Shown here piece after piece: positions 1 through 9,597 of a stretch of 64,000 bases of DNA. The translations under genes and the position numbers were made by a program. Below the pieces are notes generated by a model, which was not told the origin of the DNA, did not search any database, and was given only the letters and a program-made list of their open reading frames with translations. Source of the stretch: Ectopseudomonas guguanensis (GTDB taxonomy: Bacteria > Pseudomonadota > Gammaproteobacteria > Pseudomonadales > Pseudomonadaceae). Every line of letters begins with the position of its first letter. Position 1 is the stretch's first letter. Location of the stretch: contig NZ_FNJJ01000004.1 of assembly GCF_900104265.1 (NCBI RefSeq), forward strand, positions 348,583 to 412,582, given 5' to 3'.

Positions 1-19
1 TTTTCCAATAAACACCTCT

Positions 20-37
20 ATACTCTGCCAAGAGTAT
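20..37. promoter_or_regulatory. Perfect 7-bp inverted repeat upstream of the Fic gene
   Basis: ATACTCT and AGAGTAT are separated by four bases, about 45 bp before the proposed Fic start. There is no following T-run, so it looks more like an operator than a terminator. Binding is inference only. Confidence 0.35.
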
Positions 38-80
38 GATTATAAAGGCCTGAACAGGTCCTCTAAATCCGCAGAAAAAT

Positions 81-1289
81 GTGCAGAATACATTCATGAT
101 CAGTGACAAGAACTACCTGCTCCCCGCCCTACCTGGGGAGCTGCCGGTAGACATTCTGGAAAAGGCCTCGCTGTTGCCCGCCAAAGCTGCCTTTCTCGAT
201 GGCCGTCTGGCGCCTGCCACTCGGGCCAGGCTGGTCTCGCTACTGGAAGTCACCAACACCTATTACTCCAACTTGATCGAGGGGCAATACTCTGCCCCGG
301 CCGATATGCAGCGCGCCCAGGCAGCGCCAAAGCGCGAGCGCAAGCAACTCAACGACCTGGCGATGCAGCAGTTAGGCGTACAAACCAGCTTTGAGCGCAT
401 CCTGCGTCGCTGGGATGAAGACATTACCTGGTCGACCATGTTTTCCCCCTGGCTGGTCAAACAGGTGCATAAAGCCCTGTTCAAGCACGCTCCTGCCGAG
501 CAGCTTAAGTTGCATGACAGCGAACGCTACCTGGTGCCGGGCAAACTACGCGCTGAACCTGACGAGCAGGTCGAGGTGGGCCAACATCTGGCGCCCGATG
601 CTCAGGTAGTGCACCCCATGCTAGAACTGCTGCAACAGTTCATGGGTGGCTATAAAGACCCTCGCACGCGTTTGATCGCCGCCCTTGCCTATCATCACCG
701 ACTCGCCTGGGTTCACCCTTTCATGGATGGTAACGGTCGCCTGGTAAGGCTGATGACCCATCTGCAACTGGTATATCTTGATCTGCGGCCCAACCTATGG
801 TCGCTATCCCGCGGGCTGGCACGCCGCCAAACCGACTACTACGCGATGATGGCTAATGCCGACCGACCCCGTGAAGGCGATCTGGACGGTCGAGGCCAGC
901 TCTCGCTCAAGCATTACCTGGATTTCATCCGCTTTATGCTGGATGTATGCCTGGACCAGATCGACTACATGAGCGAGGCGCTTGACCCGGCCAGGATGCG
1001 ACAGCGCATCGAGCGCTTGTTCAAATACCATGAGCGCATCAATGCCGCGAAAATCCGCCCGGGCTCTGCAGCAGCCGTGCATGCATTGCTGAGCATGGGC
1101 ACGATGCCGCGTGCGACCTTCAAAACCTTTCTCGGCCTGAGTGAGCGTCTGGCGATCGACGAGCTCAAGCGCCTCATCGAACTGGGCGTCGTCCTTAGCC
1201 CAACGCCCAAATCACGGAACGTGGAACCAGGCCTACCGGTATGGTTCGCGCAGGAAATTTTCCCCGATCTGCATCGTCGCTTTACCTAG
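81..1289 (+). CDS. Fic family protein (likely AMP-transferase) with N-terminal inhibitory motif
   Basis: The 402-residue protein carries the Fic active-site motif HPFMDGNGR at residues 212-220; its histidine and the anion-binding loop match enzymes that transfer AMP from ATP to protein hydroxyl groups. An N-terminal Fic_N-type region contains SNLIEG at residues 63-68, which fits the [S/T]xxxE[G/N] inhibitory helix of self-inhibited (class II) Fic proteins, so no separate antitoxin is expected and none is seen. A C-terminal helical region around residues 300-400 resembles the winged-helix tail of many Fic proteins. The start is uncertain: GTG at 81 or ATG at 96, neither with a clear ribosome site. 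The target protein is unknown. It is a single gene at the left edge of the window. Confidence 0.88.
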   Translation: MQNTFMISDKNYLLPALPGELPVDILEKASLLPAKAAFLDGRLAPATRARLVSLLEVTNTYYSNLIEGQYSAPADMQRAQAAPKRERKQLNDLAMQQLGVQTSFERILRRWDEDITWSTMFSPWLVKQVHKALFKHAPAEQLKLHDSERYLVPGKLRAEPDEQVEVGQHLAPDAQVVHPMLELLQQFMGGYKDPRTRLIAALAYHHRLAWVHPFMDGNGRLVRLMTHLQLVYLDLRPNLWSLSRGLARRQTDYYAMMANADRPREGDLDGRGQLSLKHYLDFIRFMLDVCLDQIDYMSEALDPARMRQRIERLFKYHERINAAKIRPGSAAAVHALLSMGTMPRATFKTFLGLSERLAIDELKRLIELGVVLSPTPKSRNVEPGLPVWFAQEIFPDLHRRFT

Positions 1290-1304
1290 CCGGCCAGGCC
1301 GCCC

Positions 1305-2876
1305 CTACGGCTCTGGCCGATAGCCCAGACGCAAGCCGCCCCAATGCCGCCCCTGCACCATGATGGGCACCGACAGGTCATGCATCAGCTCGCCGGTATC
1401 GCGCATGTAGGTCTGCAGCAGCAGGGCCTGCCTGTGGCTGCCGCAACGGATACCGGTGCGGTCGTTGAACAGGCGCTTGCCGCGGCTCTTGGCGGCATCC
1501 ACCGCGGCATCGCCGGTGGGCGGGTGGTTGAAGGCGGCGTTGTGCGTGGGCACGTAGCCTTCCGGAGTCGTGGAGATGGCGAACACCAGCCCTTCGTGGC
1601 GCTTGAGCAAGGGCTCCTGCAGCGCCGGCAGCACCTGATCGGCGTACTGGTCGAAGCGGGTGCGGTACTTCTGCGGCTGGGTGCCGGGGATCGGCTGGTA
1701 GTGACGATCGAACAGGTCGTCGAGGCTGATACGCCCGGCCTGCAGGTCTTGTTCGAACTGTGCGGCGATGGCTGCCGCGCCCTCGCGGGCGAGGTCGTAG
1801 GCGCGCTGGTGATAGTCGTCCAGACCCACTTCGGCGAGCTGCTCGCTGACCGTCTCGGCCTGGCCGACCAGCTGTTCGGCGGCAGCGGCCAGTTGCCGCG
1901 TCTGCCCCTCGCTGCCCTGTACATCGTCCTGCAGCTGCAGCGCAGCCGCCGACAGGCTGGCCAGGCGCTGGTGATTGTCGGCGGTGCCGGCGCTGATCTG
2001 CGCCACCTGCTGCTCGACCTCCTCGGCCTGGTCGGCAATGCCGTGCAGACGGCTGCCGGCGGTCTCGATCTGCTGCGCGGCCTGCTCCAGCTCGAGGCTC
2101 TGACGCTGGATATGGGCGACCACCGCCGTACTCTGCTGGCGGATGTCGGCGATCATCTGGCTGACTTCCTCGGTGGCACTGGCGGTGCGCGCGGCGAGGT
2201 TGCGTACCTCGTCGGCGACTACGGCAAAGCCGCGGCCCATCTCGCCGGCGCGCGCCGCCTCGATGGCGGCGTTGAGCGCCAGCAGGTTGGTCTGGCTGGC
2301 GATGGACTGGATCACCTGGGTGACCTGCTCGATCTGTTCGGTGCGGCTGCCCAGACCGTCGATCAGCTCGCGGCTGGCCAGGGTCTGCGCGCTGAGCTGC
2401 TGCATGCGCGCGATGGCCTGATTGAGCTCGGCCTGGCCGCTGGCACTGGCTTCACGCACATGCTGCGCAGCCGCCAGGGTGTGTTCGGCGCGGGCCGCGC
2501 TGTCCTGCTCGGTATGGGTGATGGCTTCGGCCGCCTGGCTGACCTGCTGCACCGCCGCCAGTTGCGACTGCAGGCGCTCGGCCAAATGCTTGACGGCATG
2601 GGCCACCTTGGCCGCGGACAGCGCGTTGTGGCAGGTATGCCGCGACAGGCCGCGGCTGAGTTCGACGAAGTCCGTGCTGGCGGCCTGCCGCACGGCGGGC
2701 GCGGCATCGTCACGGCGCTGCCATGGACCAAGCCAGGGCCACAGCGCCAGCAGCAGGAAGGACGGCACGCTGATGTAAGCCGGCAGCTGCACCTGCTGGT
2801 AGACCAGCATCAGCGCGGCCAGCCCCACGGCATGGAGGAAACAGGCAACGGGTGAACGGATAAAGGCAGCTTGCAT
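1305..2876 (-). CDS. Methyl-accepting chemotaxis protein without periplasmic domain
   Basis: I place the start at ATG 2876, preceded by GAGG at a good distance, giving 523 residues; an upstream in-frame start at 2963 adds only low-complexity sequence. Two closely spaced hydrophobic segments (about residues 9-25 and 33-48) anchor the protein with almost no periplasmic loop. The conserved signalling hairpin follows, including [18 protein letters not shown] and [19 protein letters not shown], which contacts CheA/CheW. A C-terminal globular region of roughly 130 residues (with FNDRTGI and MHDLSVPI) lies after the coiled coil and may be the sensory part. It probably senses a cytoplasmic or membrane-derived signal; the ligand is unknown. 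Confidence 0.9.
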   Translation of the reverse strand: MQAAFIRSPVACFLHAVGLAALMLVYQQVQLPAYISVPSFLLLALWPWLGPWQRRDDAAPAVRQAASTDFVELSRGLSRHTCHNALSAAKVAHAVKHLAERLQSQLAAVQQVSQAAEAITHTEQDSAARAEHTLAAAQHVREASASGQAELNQAIARMQQLSAQTLASRELIDGLGSRTEQIEQVTQVIQSIASQTNLLALNAAIEAARAGEMGRGFAVVADEVRNLAARTASATEEVSQMIADIRQQSTAVVAHIQRQSLELEQAAQQIETAGSRLHGIADQAEEVEQQVAQISAGTADNHQRLASLSAAALQLQDDVQGSEGQTRQLAAAAEQLVGQAETVSEQLAEVGLDDYHQRAYDLAREGAAAIAAQFEQDLQAGRISLDDLFDRHYQPIPGTQPQKYRTRFDQYADQVLPALQEPLLKRHEGLVFAISTTPEGYVPTHNAAFNHPPTGDAAVDAAKSRGKRLFNDRTGIRCGSHRQALLLQTYMRDTGELMHDLSVPIMVQGRHWGGLRLGYRPEP

Positions 2877-3303
2877 GACCGACCTCAGAGTTCTTGTTCT
2901 GGTGCGCGGCGAGGCGCTGTAGGCGGACGGGGTCACGACGGGTACTCTCCCTGAATATCCCACGCGACCTGGGCAGCAGGCTACGTGGATGCAGGCCCGG
3001 CGAAAAACACGCTATCAGAGCCGGGCACCATGGCCGCGATTCGAGCAGCTTGGAAGCACCGGCACCATAAAACTTTGGTAGCACCCTGCCATGAATTTAG
3101 ACGGTCCTCCACCTGGCAGGCCGATAAATCCAACGCCGCCTTGCGCAGCCGCCGCGCCTCGGGGCAAGGCTGTTCCAGCACGCAGGCGGGTTGGCTGCCG
3201 GCATACACTGTATCGACGGCAAAGGCAGTGGCATGAGCGGATCGTGCAGAAGCCCGCTTCGGCCTTGACCCGTTGCGTCGCCACCCAAGCGGTTCGACGG
3301 CGG
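2877..3303. other. 427-bp intergenic region upstream of the chemoreceptor gene
   Basis: No convincing gene is seen. Several short overlapping reading frames on both strands lack recognisable domains and good starts. It should hold the chemoreceptor promoter. An imperfect inverted repeat (GGCACCA ... TGGTAGCACC) lies at 3061-3085. Confidence 0.5.
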
Positions 3304-4380
3304 CTACCCCACCATGCGATGGCGCTTGACGAAACGTCGGTCCAGCCAGTCCTTGCAATGCCCGTACAGCTGCCCGCCAGCGCTCCAGTCATGCCAGCCC
3401 AGCAAAGCTCCACCATCACCGGTGGCGAGCAGCGCCAGGCTCTGCCATTGCGCCCGGTACTGACGCAGCGGGCGGCCCTGCAACGCGGCCTGCAGGTTGG
3501 CGCCGAGCACCGGCGCCTGGCGCACCGCGAAGCGCCCGCTGCGGCGCATGCCGTCGAGGCTGGCGCTGTCGCCGACGGCGAAGATCTGCGCGTGGGATTC
3601 GCTCTGCAGGGTCGGACGAATGGCGATGAACCCGGCTGCATCGCTGGCCAGCTGGCTGGCCGTCAGCCACGGCCAGGGCCGCGCACCACTGGCCAGCAGC
3701 AGGCGCCGCCCGCGCCATACCGGCTCGTCGCCGCTGAGCAGCCAGTCATCCTCGATCCGCCCGATCGGACAATGCTCGCGCACCTGCACGCCGCGCTGAC
3801 GCAGATGGCCCAGTGCACGCAGGCGCAGCCCCGGCGACAAGCCATCGAGCAAGGTGCCGCCGCAGAACAGCGCCAGCGCCGGCACCTGGTCGGCCAGCGC
3901 CAGGGCCAGCTCCACGCCGCCGGCCCCGCCACCGAGAATGGCCATGCGCCGCGGCTCGGCCTGCCACTGCTGCCAGCCTTCGAGCAGCTTGTCGATGGGT
4001 CTGGCGGCCAGTACCTGCATGGCATCGCCCTGCTGCGGCGGGATGGCCATGCCGGCACCGACATTGAGCGACAGCCACTCGCCCGCAAGGCTGCGCCCAT
4101 CGGCCAGGCGCAGCACGCGGGCATCGGCATCCAGCGCAGCGATCTCGCCCTCGATCAGATCGACCTTGGCCGCGCGGCACAGTGGCTGCAGTTCCACCCG
4201 GCAGTCCGCGGCGCTGAAGCGGCCGCTGATCAGCCCCGGCAACATGCCGGCGTACCAGGCTTCGGGGCCGAGGCTGAGCAAGGCGATGCGACCGGGCGGG
4301 CGCTCCACCAGGGCCCAGCGGCGCAATACACCGAGATGGGCATGGCCGGCCCCGGCCAGGATCAGGTCGTACTGGATCAT
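3304..4380 (-). CDS. NAD(P)/FAD-dependent oxidoreductase
   Basis: The 358-residue protein opens with a Rossmann FAD-binding motif (DLILAGAGHAHLGVL). It has a second dinucleotide motif, AILGGGAGGVELALALA, near the middle, and the late FAD-contact motif IFAVGDSASL. This is the architecture of pyridine nucleotide-disulfide-type oxidoreductases, without an obvious redox-active CxxxxC pair. It resembles NADH dehydrogenase-like proteins related to the domain fused to SelD in some bacteria. The ATG at 4380 overlaps the stop codon of the upstream AraC-type gene as ATGA, so the two are translationally coupled. The substrate is unknown; a link to the divergent desaturase is inference. Confidence 0.8.
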   Translation of the reverse strand: MIQYDLILAGAGHAHLGVLRRWALVERPPGRIALLSLGPEAWYAGMLPGLISGRFSAADCRVELQPLCRAAKVDLIEGEIAALDADARVLRLADGRSLAGEWLSLNVGAGMAIPPQQGDAMQVLAARPIDKLLEGWQQWQAEPRRMAILGGGAGGVELALALADQVPALALFCGGTLLDGLSPGLRLRALGHLRQRGVQVREHCPIGRIEDDWLLSGDEPVWRGRRLLLASGARPWPWLTASQLASDAAGFIAIRPTLQSESHAQIFAVGDSASLDGMRRSGRFAVRQAPVLGANLQAALQGRPLRQYRAQWQSLALLATGDGGALLGWHDWSAGGQLYGHCKDWLDRRFVKRHRMVG

Positions 4381-5390
4381 GCGTTGTTGCATCCGTCGCG
4401 GTACTGGCTCGGCGTCTGCCCGGTCCAGCGTTTGAAGGCCCGGCCGAAGCTGCTGCTGTCGCTGAAGCCGAGCAGGTAGGCAATTTCGCTGATCGAACAG
4501 CGCGGGTCGCGCATATGCCGCAGGGCCAGGGCATGGCGTGTCTCGCCGAGCAGCGCCTCGTAGCTGGTGCCCTCGTCAGCAAGGTGGCGCTGCAGGCTGC
4601 GCAGGCTCAGGTGCAGGGTCTGGGCGATGCGCTCGGCGGACGGCTCTCCGTCGGGCAACTGCGCCTCCAGGCAGCTGCGCACCCGCTCGCTGCAACTGGC
4701 CGCCTGCAGTTGTTCCAGGTTGCGCCGCAATACCGCCTCGTTGTGTTCGGCCAGTTCCGGGTTGCCGTCGTCCAGGCGCTGCTCGAAGGCGGCGCGGGGA
4801 AAGCGCAGCAGGCTCTCGTCAGCCTCGAACTGCAGCGGCGCGCGGAACACCGCCTGCCAGGGCGTCGGGTCAGCCGGTCGCGGCCGTTGCAGCTGCACCA
4901 GCAACGGCGAGAAATCCCGGCTCAGACGATTGCGACAGCTACGCACGTAGATCGCGGCGAAGGCGTCCAGTGCCTCGGGCGCAGGTGCCGGGCTGCCTGG
5001 CGGTACACGAAAGCGAAACTCGTAGGCCTCGCCCACCTCGCGCAACTCCAGCTGCAGTGCATCGCTGACCACCCGGTGGTAACGCACGATGCGTTCGAAC
5101 ATCTCGCGCAGGCTGCTGCTGGCGATCAGCGCATAACCCAGGGCGTGGAAGGTGGTCGGGCTGACGTACTGCGAGGTCTTCAGGCCCAGTGCCGGGTCAC
5201 CGCTGGCGGCCACCGCCAGTTGCCACAGGCGCGTGGTCAGCGATAGCGGGCAGCGTGCGTTGGGGTCGTCGAGCAGCGCCGGGTCGAGCCCCGCTTCGCG
5301 GCACAGGGCAGCGCTGTCGAGCCCGAGGGCATCGAGCTGCTTGCGCAGGGCGCGGGTCCAGCTGGCCAGGGTGGTGGGTTCGGCGGTCAT
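4377..5390 (-). CDS. AraC family transcriptional regulator (OruR/ArgR-like arrangement)
   Basis: This 337-residue protein has an N-terminal ligand-type domain of the 'Arabinose-binding' class (Arabinose_bd), with the typical phrase SPTTFHALGYALIASSSLREM. A C-terminal AraC helix-turn-helix pair is clear: LSLRSLQRHLADEGTSYEAL and ISEIAYLLGFSDSSSFGRAF. The chosen start is ATG 5390; a much longer open frame extends upstream but runs antisense through the desaturase and is not credible. The gene is divergent from the desaturase (103 bp between starts) and overlaps the oxidoreductase by 4 bp. It likely controls both neighbours, which is inference from layout. Confidence 0.88.
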   Translation of the reverse strand: MTAEPTTLASWTRALRKQLDALGLDSAALCREAGLDPALLDDPNARCPLSLTTRLWQLAVAASGDPALGLKTSQYVSPTTFHALGYALIASSSLREMFERIVRYHRVVSDALQLELREVGEAYEFRFRVPPGSPAPAPEALDAFAAIYVRSCRNRLSRDFSPLLVQLQRPRPADPTPWQAVFRAPLQFEADESLLRFPRAAFEQRLDDGNPELAEHNEAVLRRNLEQLQAASCSERVRSCLEAQLPDGEPSAERIAQTLHLSLRSLQRHLADEGTSYEALLGETRHALALRHMRDPRCSISEIAYLLGFSDSSSFGRAFKRWTGQTPSQYRDGCNNA

Positions 5391-5492
5391 GCAGATTGGC
5401 GTATCCGGTAGGCAGGTTGGCGTGCACGGTCGGGCGCTCTGACGACCGTCACGGCACAGTGAAGTCACAACCGATAACAAGAGGATGTCGGC

Positions 5493-6551
5493 ATGTCCCC
5501 TTCTCCCGCAAGCCTTAATGACCAGCAACGCGCCGCTTATATCCGTGAACAGGTGATGGCCCACGGCAACGCCCTGCGTCAGCGCTACCCGATCCTGCAG
5601 CATCAGGACGCCCTCGGTGCCGGCATCCTGGCCTTCGCCCTGCTCGGCATGATCGGCTCGGCGGCGCTGTACATCGGCGGCCATCTGCCCTGGTGGGCCT
5701 GCCTGCTGCTCAATGCCTTCTTCGCCTCGCTGACCCACGAGCTCGAACATGACCTGATCCACTCGATGTATTTCCGCAAGCAGCCGCTGCCGCACAACCT
5801 GATGCTGGCGCTGGTCTGGCTGGCGCGGCCGAGCACCATCAACCCCTGGGTGCGCCGCCACCTGCACCTGAACCACCACAAGGTTTCCGGCAGCGAAGCC
5901 GACATGGAAGAGCGCGCCATCACCAACGGCGAGCCCTGGGGCATCGCGCGCCTGCTGATGGTCGGCGACAACATGATGAGTTCGTTCATCCGCTGGCTGC
6001 GGGCGAAGACCCCCGAGCACCGCAGGCTGATCCTCACTCGTACGCTGAAGGTCTATGCGCCGCTGGGGCTGCTCAACTGGGCGACCTGGTACCTGTTCCT
6101 CGGTTTCCATCTGCTGGACTGGGCCAGCGCCGCCCTCGGCGCGCCGATCGCCTGGTCGGCCACCACGCTGAGCGTGATGCAGGTGGTGAACGTCGCCGTG
6201 GTGGTGCTGGTCGGCCCCAATGTGCTGCGCACCTTCTGCCTGCACTTCGTCAGCTCCAACATGCACTACTACGGCGATGTCGAGCCGGGCAACGTGATCC
6301 AGCAAACCCAGGTGCTCAACCCCTGGTGGCTGTGGCCGCTGCAGGCGTTCTGCTTCAACTTCGGCAGCAGCCATGCGATCCATCATTTCGTGGTCAAGGA
6401 GCCCTTCTACGTTCGCCAGCTGACCGTGCCCTTCGCCCACCGGGTGATGCGCGAGATGGGCGTGCGCTTCAACGACTTCGGCACCTTCGCCCGGGCCAAT
6501 CGCTGGACCCGCGCAGCGCAGGCGCGCGAGGAGCGCACGCAGGCGGCCTGA
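5493..6551 (+). CDS. Membrane fatty acid desaturase/hydroxylase
   Basis: The 352-residue membrane protein has the three histidine clusters of the di-iron desaturase superfamily: HELEHD at 82-87 (plus H90), HLHLNHH at 123-129 and HAIHHF at 294-299. Hydrophobic segments flank the boxes (about 40-80, 185-210 and 225-245). Such enzymes use O2 and reducing equivalents to desaturate or hydroxylate acyl chains or alkane-like substrates in the membrane. The ATG start has GAGGAT 7 bases before it. The neighbouring AraC regulator and FAD oxidoreductase suggest a small regulated lipid-modification locus with its own possible electron donor. The exact substrate cannot be read from sequence. Confidence 0.85.
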   Translation: MSPSPASLNDQQRAAYIREQVMAHGNALRQRYPILQHQDALGAGILAFALLGMIGSAALYIGGHLPWWACLLLNAFFASLTHELEHDLIHSMYFRKQPLPHNLMLALVWLARPSTINPWVRRHLHLNHHKVSGSEADMEERAITNGEPWGIARLLMVGDNMMSSFIRWLRAKTPEHRRLILTRTLKVYAPLGLLNWATWYLFLGFHLLDWASAALGAPIAWSATTLSVMQVVNVAVVVLVGPNVLRTFCLHFVSSNMHYYGDVEPGNVIQQTQVLNPWWLWPLQAFCFNFGSSHAIHHFVVKEPFYVRQLTVPFAHRVMREMGVRFNDFGTFARANRWTRAAQAREERTQAA

Positions 6552-6717
6552 TCGAGGCGCTGGGGGCGGCCTTTGCTCGTGCGATCCCGACGGATGAGAC
6601 TCGCCGCGCAATCATCGCGCCAGTAGTCGGCTAGAATCCATCTGCGCCTGACCGCTCCCAGACCCGACTGCGTCCACCGGACTTCGGCGCCCTCGTAGTA
6701 GCCATGAGGCGCCAAGG

Positions 6718-9597
6718 ATGCTTCGACCGCTTCGCTCACTGCTCTTGCTGCTATGCCTGGCCTGCACCTTGCCGGCCTGGGCCGGCGACGCGCTGCCACT
6801 GCTGAAGCTCAGCGCCGCCGAGCTGGCCAGCCCGGTGAGCATCGAGCACAGCCTGCTGCTGGAAGACCCCAGCGGCCAGCTGAGCGCCAGCGAGGTGCTG
6901 CAGCGCATCGCCCGCGAAGGCCAGCCGGTCGAGGGCACCGCCCGCATCGGCTACACGCGCAGCGTCTGGTGGCTCGCCGTGCAGCTGCAGGCGCCGCCGG
7001 CCGAGCGCCTGCAACTGATCATCGGCCAGACCTTCCTCGATGATCTGGAGGTCTGGCTGTTCGACGGCGAGCAGCCCCTGGGTCCGCTGTACAGCGGCGC
7101 GAAACGTCCGTTCGACGAACGTGGCGAACCCTATCCGCAGTTTCTGCTCAGCCTGCCTCGGCTCGATGATGGCCCGCACAGCCTGCTGCTGCGCGTGCAG
7201 AGTCATTCGGCGATCAACCTGCCGCTGCAGCTGGTCGGTGCCCAGCAGGGCCAGCAACTGATTGCCCACAGCTGGCTGCAGAGCGGTCTGCTGATCGGCG
7301 TGCTGATCGCCCTGGCGCTGTTCTATCTGGTCAAGTACAGCACCCTGCGCGAAGCGCAGCTGGCCTACTTCAGCCTCACCTCGCTGTGCGTGGCGCTGTA
7401 CAACGCCAGCCTGTACAACCTGGCCGGGCTGCTCTGGCCACAGTGGCCGCATCTGCCCAAGCTGCTGGTCAATCTGCCCACCGCAGGCATGATGATCTTC
7501 AGCTCGCTGTTCATCGCCAGCGCCCTCGGTCTGCGACTGGGGCGCCTGCGCTGGCTGCGCAATGCGCTGTTCGCCGCCACCCTGGCGGTCAGCGTGGGCG
7601 GCCTGCTGGTCGAACATCCCTACGCCTACCAGACGTTGAACCTGCTGACCCTGGCCACCGGCCTCTATCAGCTGCTGCTGATGGTGCTCGGCATCGTCCA
7701 GCGCCGCCCCTACGCCCCCGGCTACCTGCTGTGCTGGAGCGCCGCGCTGGTGCTGATGCTGCTGGTGCCGCTGAGCCGCGCCGGGCTGATTCCGCTGCCG
7801 GCCGGCTTCTATGCGCTGTACGCCTACCTGCCGGCATTGAGCATGCTGCTGTTCGGTGCCCTGCTCGACAAACAGCTGGAACGCGTGCGTCGCGTGCTGC
7901 TGAGCAGCCAGGCGCAGGCCATCGACAACCTGGAGCAGTACCAGGCGCTGTTTCGTCACAGCGGCGAGGGCATCTTCCGCTGCCAGCGCGACGGCCGCCT
8001 GCTGGAGGCCAACCCGAGCCTGGCGCGCCTGCTCGGCAGCGACCTCCTGCCGGATGACCTCGACAAGCTGTCCCTGCAGCGCCTGGTGGGGGAAGCGCAG
8101 TGGCGTTCACTGCTGCGCCAGCTCGACGAGCAGGGCGGCGCGGTCAGCTGCGAATGCGAGCTCTACGACCTGGCGCAACGCCCGCGCTGGGTCTACCTGT
8201 CCCTGCACCTGCGCGCCCAGCAAGACTGCATCGAAGGCATAGTGGTCGATCTCAGCGAGCGCCGCGCCCTGGAAGAACGTCTGCAGCAACTGGCCGCACA
8301 CGACGCCCTGACCGGCCTGCTCAACCGCCGCGAGCTGGAGAGGCTGCTCTCGGAAACCCTCGGCGGCACCGCCAAGCGGCGCTTCAGCCACCTGTTGCTA
8401 CTGGGACTGGATCGCTTCAAGCAGGTCAACGACCTGTGCGGCCATTCGGCTGGCGACCAGTTGCTGCGCCAGCTGGCCGCCCAGCTGCAGCATCAGTTGC
8501 CGCGCCATGCCGAACTGGCCAGGGTTGGCGGCGACGAGTTCGCCGTGCTGCTGCGCGAGGTCGATGACGCAGCTGCGCTGGACCAGGCCGAGCAACTGCG
8601 GCGGGCCGTCGAGCAGTTCGTCTTCACCTGGCAGGGACGGCCGTTCCGCCTGCATGTCAGCATCGGCATGCTGGCGCTGAGTTCCGGCGTACGGGACTGG
8701 GAAACCGCGCTGAACTGGGCCAGCAGCGCCAGCCAGCTGGCCAAGCATCAGGGCCGCAACCGCGTGCAGCAGTTCAACCCGGCCGACGGCGCCCTGCTCG
8801 AGCATCAACGCCAGCTGCAGTGGATCACCCGCCTGCGCGAGGCCTGCGAACGCGGCCATTTCGAGCTGTTCTTCCAGCCGGTGCTGGCCCTGCAGAACGC
8901 CGCCGCCGGCCTGCACTACGAGGTGCTGCTGCGTTACCACGACCCGCACAGCGGCGAGTGGATCAGCCCGGTACAGTTTCTCGACGCAGCGGCGCGCTAC
9001 GACTTTCTCGGCGCCATCGACCGCTGGGTGATCCAGCACCTGTGCGCCTGGCTGGCAGCCAACCCGCGCCACCTGGCGCAACTGGCGCAGGTCAATGTCA
9101 ACATCAGCGCCAGTTCCCTGCTCGACTGCGGCTTCCATCGCCTGCTGCAGGACGAACTGCAGCGCCACGGCCTGCCGCCCGCCAAGCTGTGCATCGAAGT
9201 GACCGAGATGGTCGCCCTGGGCGAGCTGGGCGTTTCCGCGCAGTGGATCGAGGAACTGCGCAGCCAGGGCCTGCAGGTCGCGCTGGACGACTTCGGCAGC
9301 GGCTTCGCCTCCTATGCCTACCTGCGCCACCTGCCGCTGGACATCCTGAAGATCGACGGCAGCTTCATCCGCGGCATCGAGCACGATCCGATCAACCAGG
9401 CGATGGTCGGCTCGATGCGCCAGATCGCCACGCAACTCGGCCTGGTCACCGTCGCCGAGTTCGTCGAGACCCAGGCCAGCCTGGACTGCCTGCGCCGCCT
9501 GGGCATTGACTACGCCCAGGGTTATTTCGTCGGCCACCCGCAACCCCTGCGCCAGCTGGCCGATGACGCGCGCCGTCACGGTACTCAGCAGGCCTGA
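6718..9597 (+). CDS. 7TM-sensor PAS-GGDEF-EAL protein (cyclic-di-GMP turnover)
   Basis: The 959-residue protein has a signal peptide (about 1-22), a periplasmic 7TMR-DISMED2-type domain (about 40-175), seven hydrophobic helices (about 185-385), a PAS-like segment (about 400-515), a GGDEF domain and an EAL domain. The cyclase signature GGDEF is intact at 604-608; no canonical RxxD inhibitory site is visible before it. The phosphodiesterase domain has EVLLR at 735-739 in place of EALLR and keeps DDFGSG at 857-862, the downstream lysine and the late glutamate in VAEFVE. Both activities are therefore possible. It likely senses a periplasmic ligand. Its 3' end overlaps the convergent HDOD gene by 13 bp. 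Confidence 0.93.
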   Translation: MLRPLRSLLLLLCLACTLPAWAGDALPLLKLSAAELASPVSIEHSLLLEDPSGQLSASEVLQRIAREGQPVEGTARIGYTRSVWWLAVQLQAPPAERLQLIIGQTFLDDLEVWLFDGEQPLGPLYSGAKRPFDERGEPYPQFLLSLPRLDDGPHSLLLRVQSHSAINLPLQLVGAQQGQQLIAHSWLQSGLLIGVLIALALFYLVKYSTLREAQLAYFSLTSLCVALYNASLYNLAGLLWPQWPHLPKLLVNLPTAGMMIFSSLFIASALGLRLGRLRWLRNALFAATLAVSVGGLLVEHPYAYQTLNLLTLATGLYQLLLMVLGIVQRRPYAPGYLLCWSAALVLMLLVPLSRAGLIPLPAGFYALYAYLPALSMLLFGALLDKQLERVRRVLLSSQAQAIDNLEQYQALFRHSGEGIFRCQRDGRLLEANPSLARLLGSDLLPDDLDKLSLQRLVGEAQWRSLLRQLDEQGGAVSCECELYDLAQRPRWVYLSLHLRAQQDCIEGIVVDLSERRALEERLQQLAAHDALTGLLNRRELERLLSETLGGTAKRRFSHLLLLGLDRFKQVNDLCGHSAGDQLLRQLAAQLQHQLPRHAELARVGGDEFAVLLREVDDAAALDQAEQLRRAVEQFVFTWQGRPFRLHVSIGMLALSSGVRDWETALNWASSASQLAKHQGRNRVQQFNPADGALLEHQRQLQWITRLREACERGHFELFFQPVLALQNAAAGLHYEVLLRYHDPHSGEWISPVQFLDAAARYDFLGAIDRWVIQHLCAWLAANPRHLAQLAQVNVNISASSLLDCGFHRLLQDELQRHGLPPAKLCIEVTEMVALGELGVSAQWIEELRSQGLQVALDDFGSGFASYAYLRHLPLDILKIDGSFIRGIEHDPINQAMVGSMRQIATQLGLVTVAEFVETQASLDCLRRLGIDYAQGYFVGHPQPLRQLADDARRHGTQQA

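Noticed and set aside
1344..2855. 503-residue open frame antisense to the chemoreceptor gene
   Set aside because: Covered by a clear chemoreceptor; no domain of its own.
2981..3358. Small frames in the 2964-3303 gap on both strands
   Set aside because: No conserved motif or convincing start; overlaps the 3' end of the oxidoreductase gene.
5391..6611. Upstream extension of the AraC gene through the desaturase
   Set aside because: The 744-residue version runs antisense through a desaturase with all three histidine boxes; AraC homologues start near 5390.
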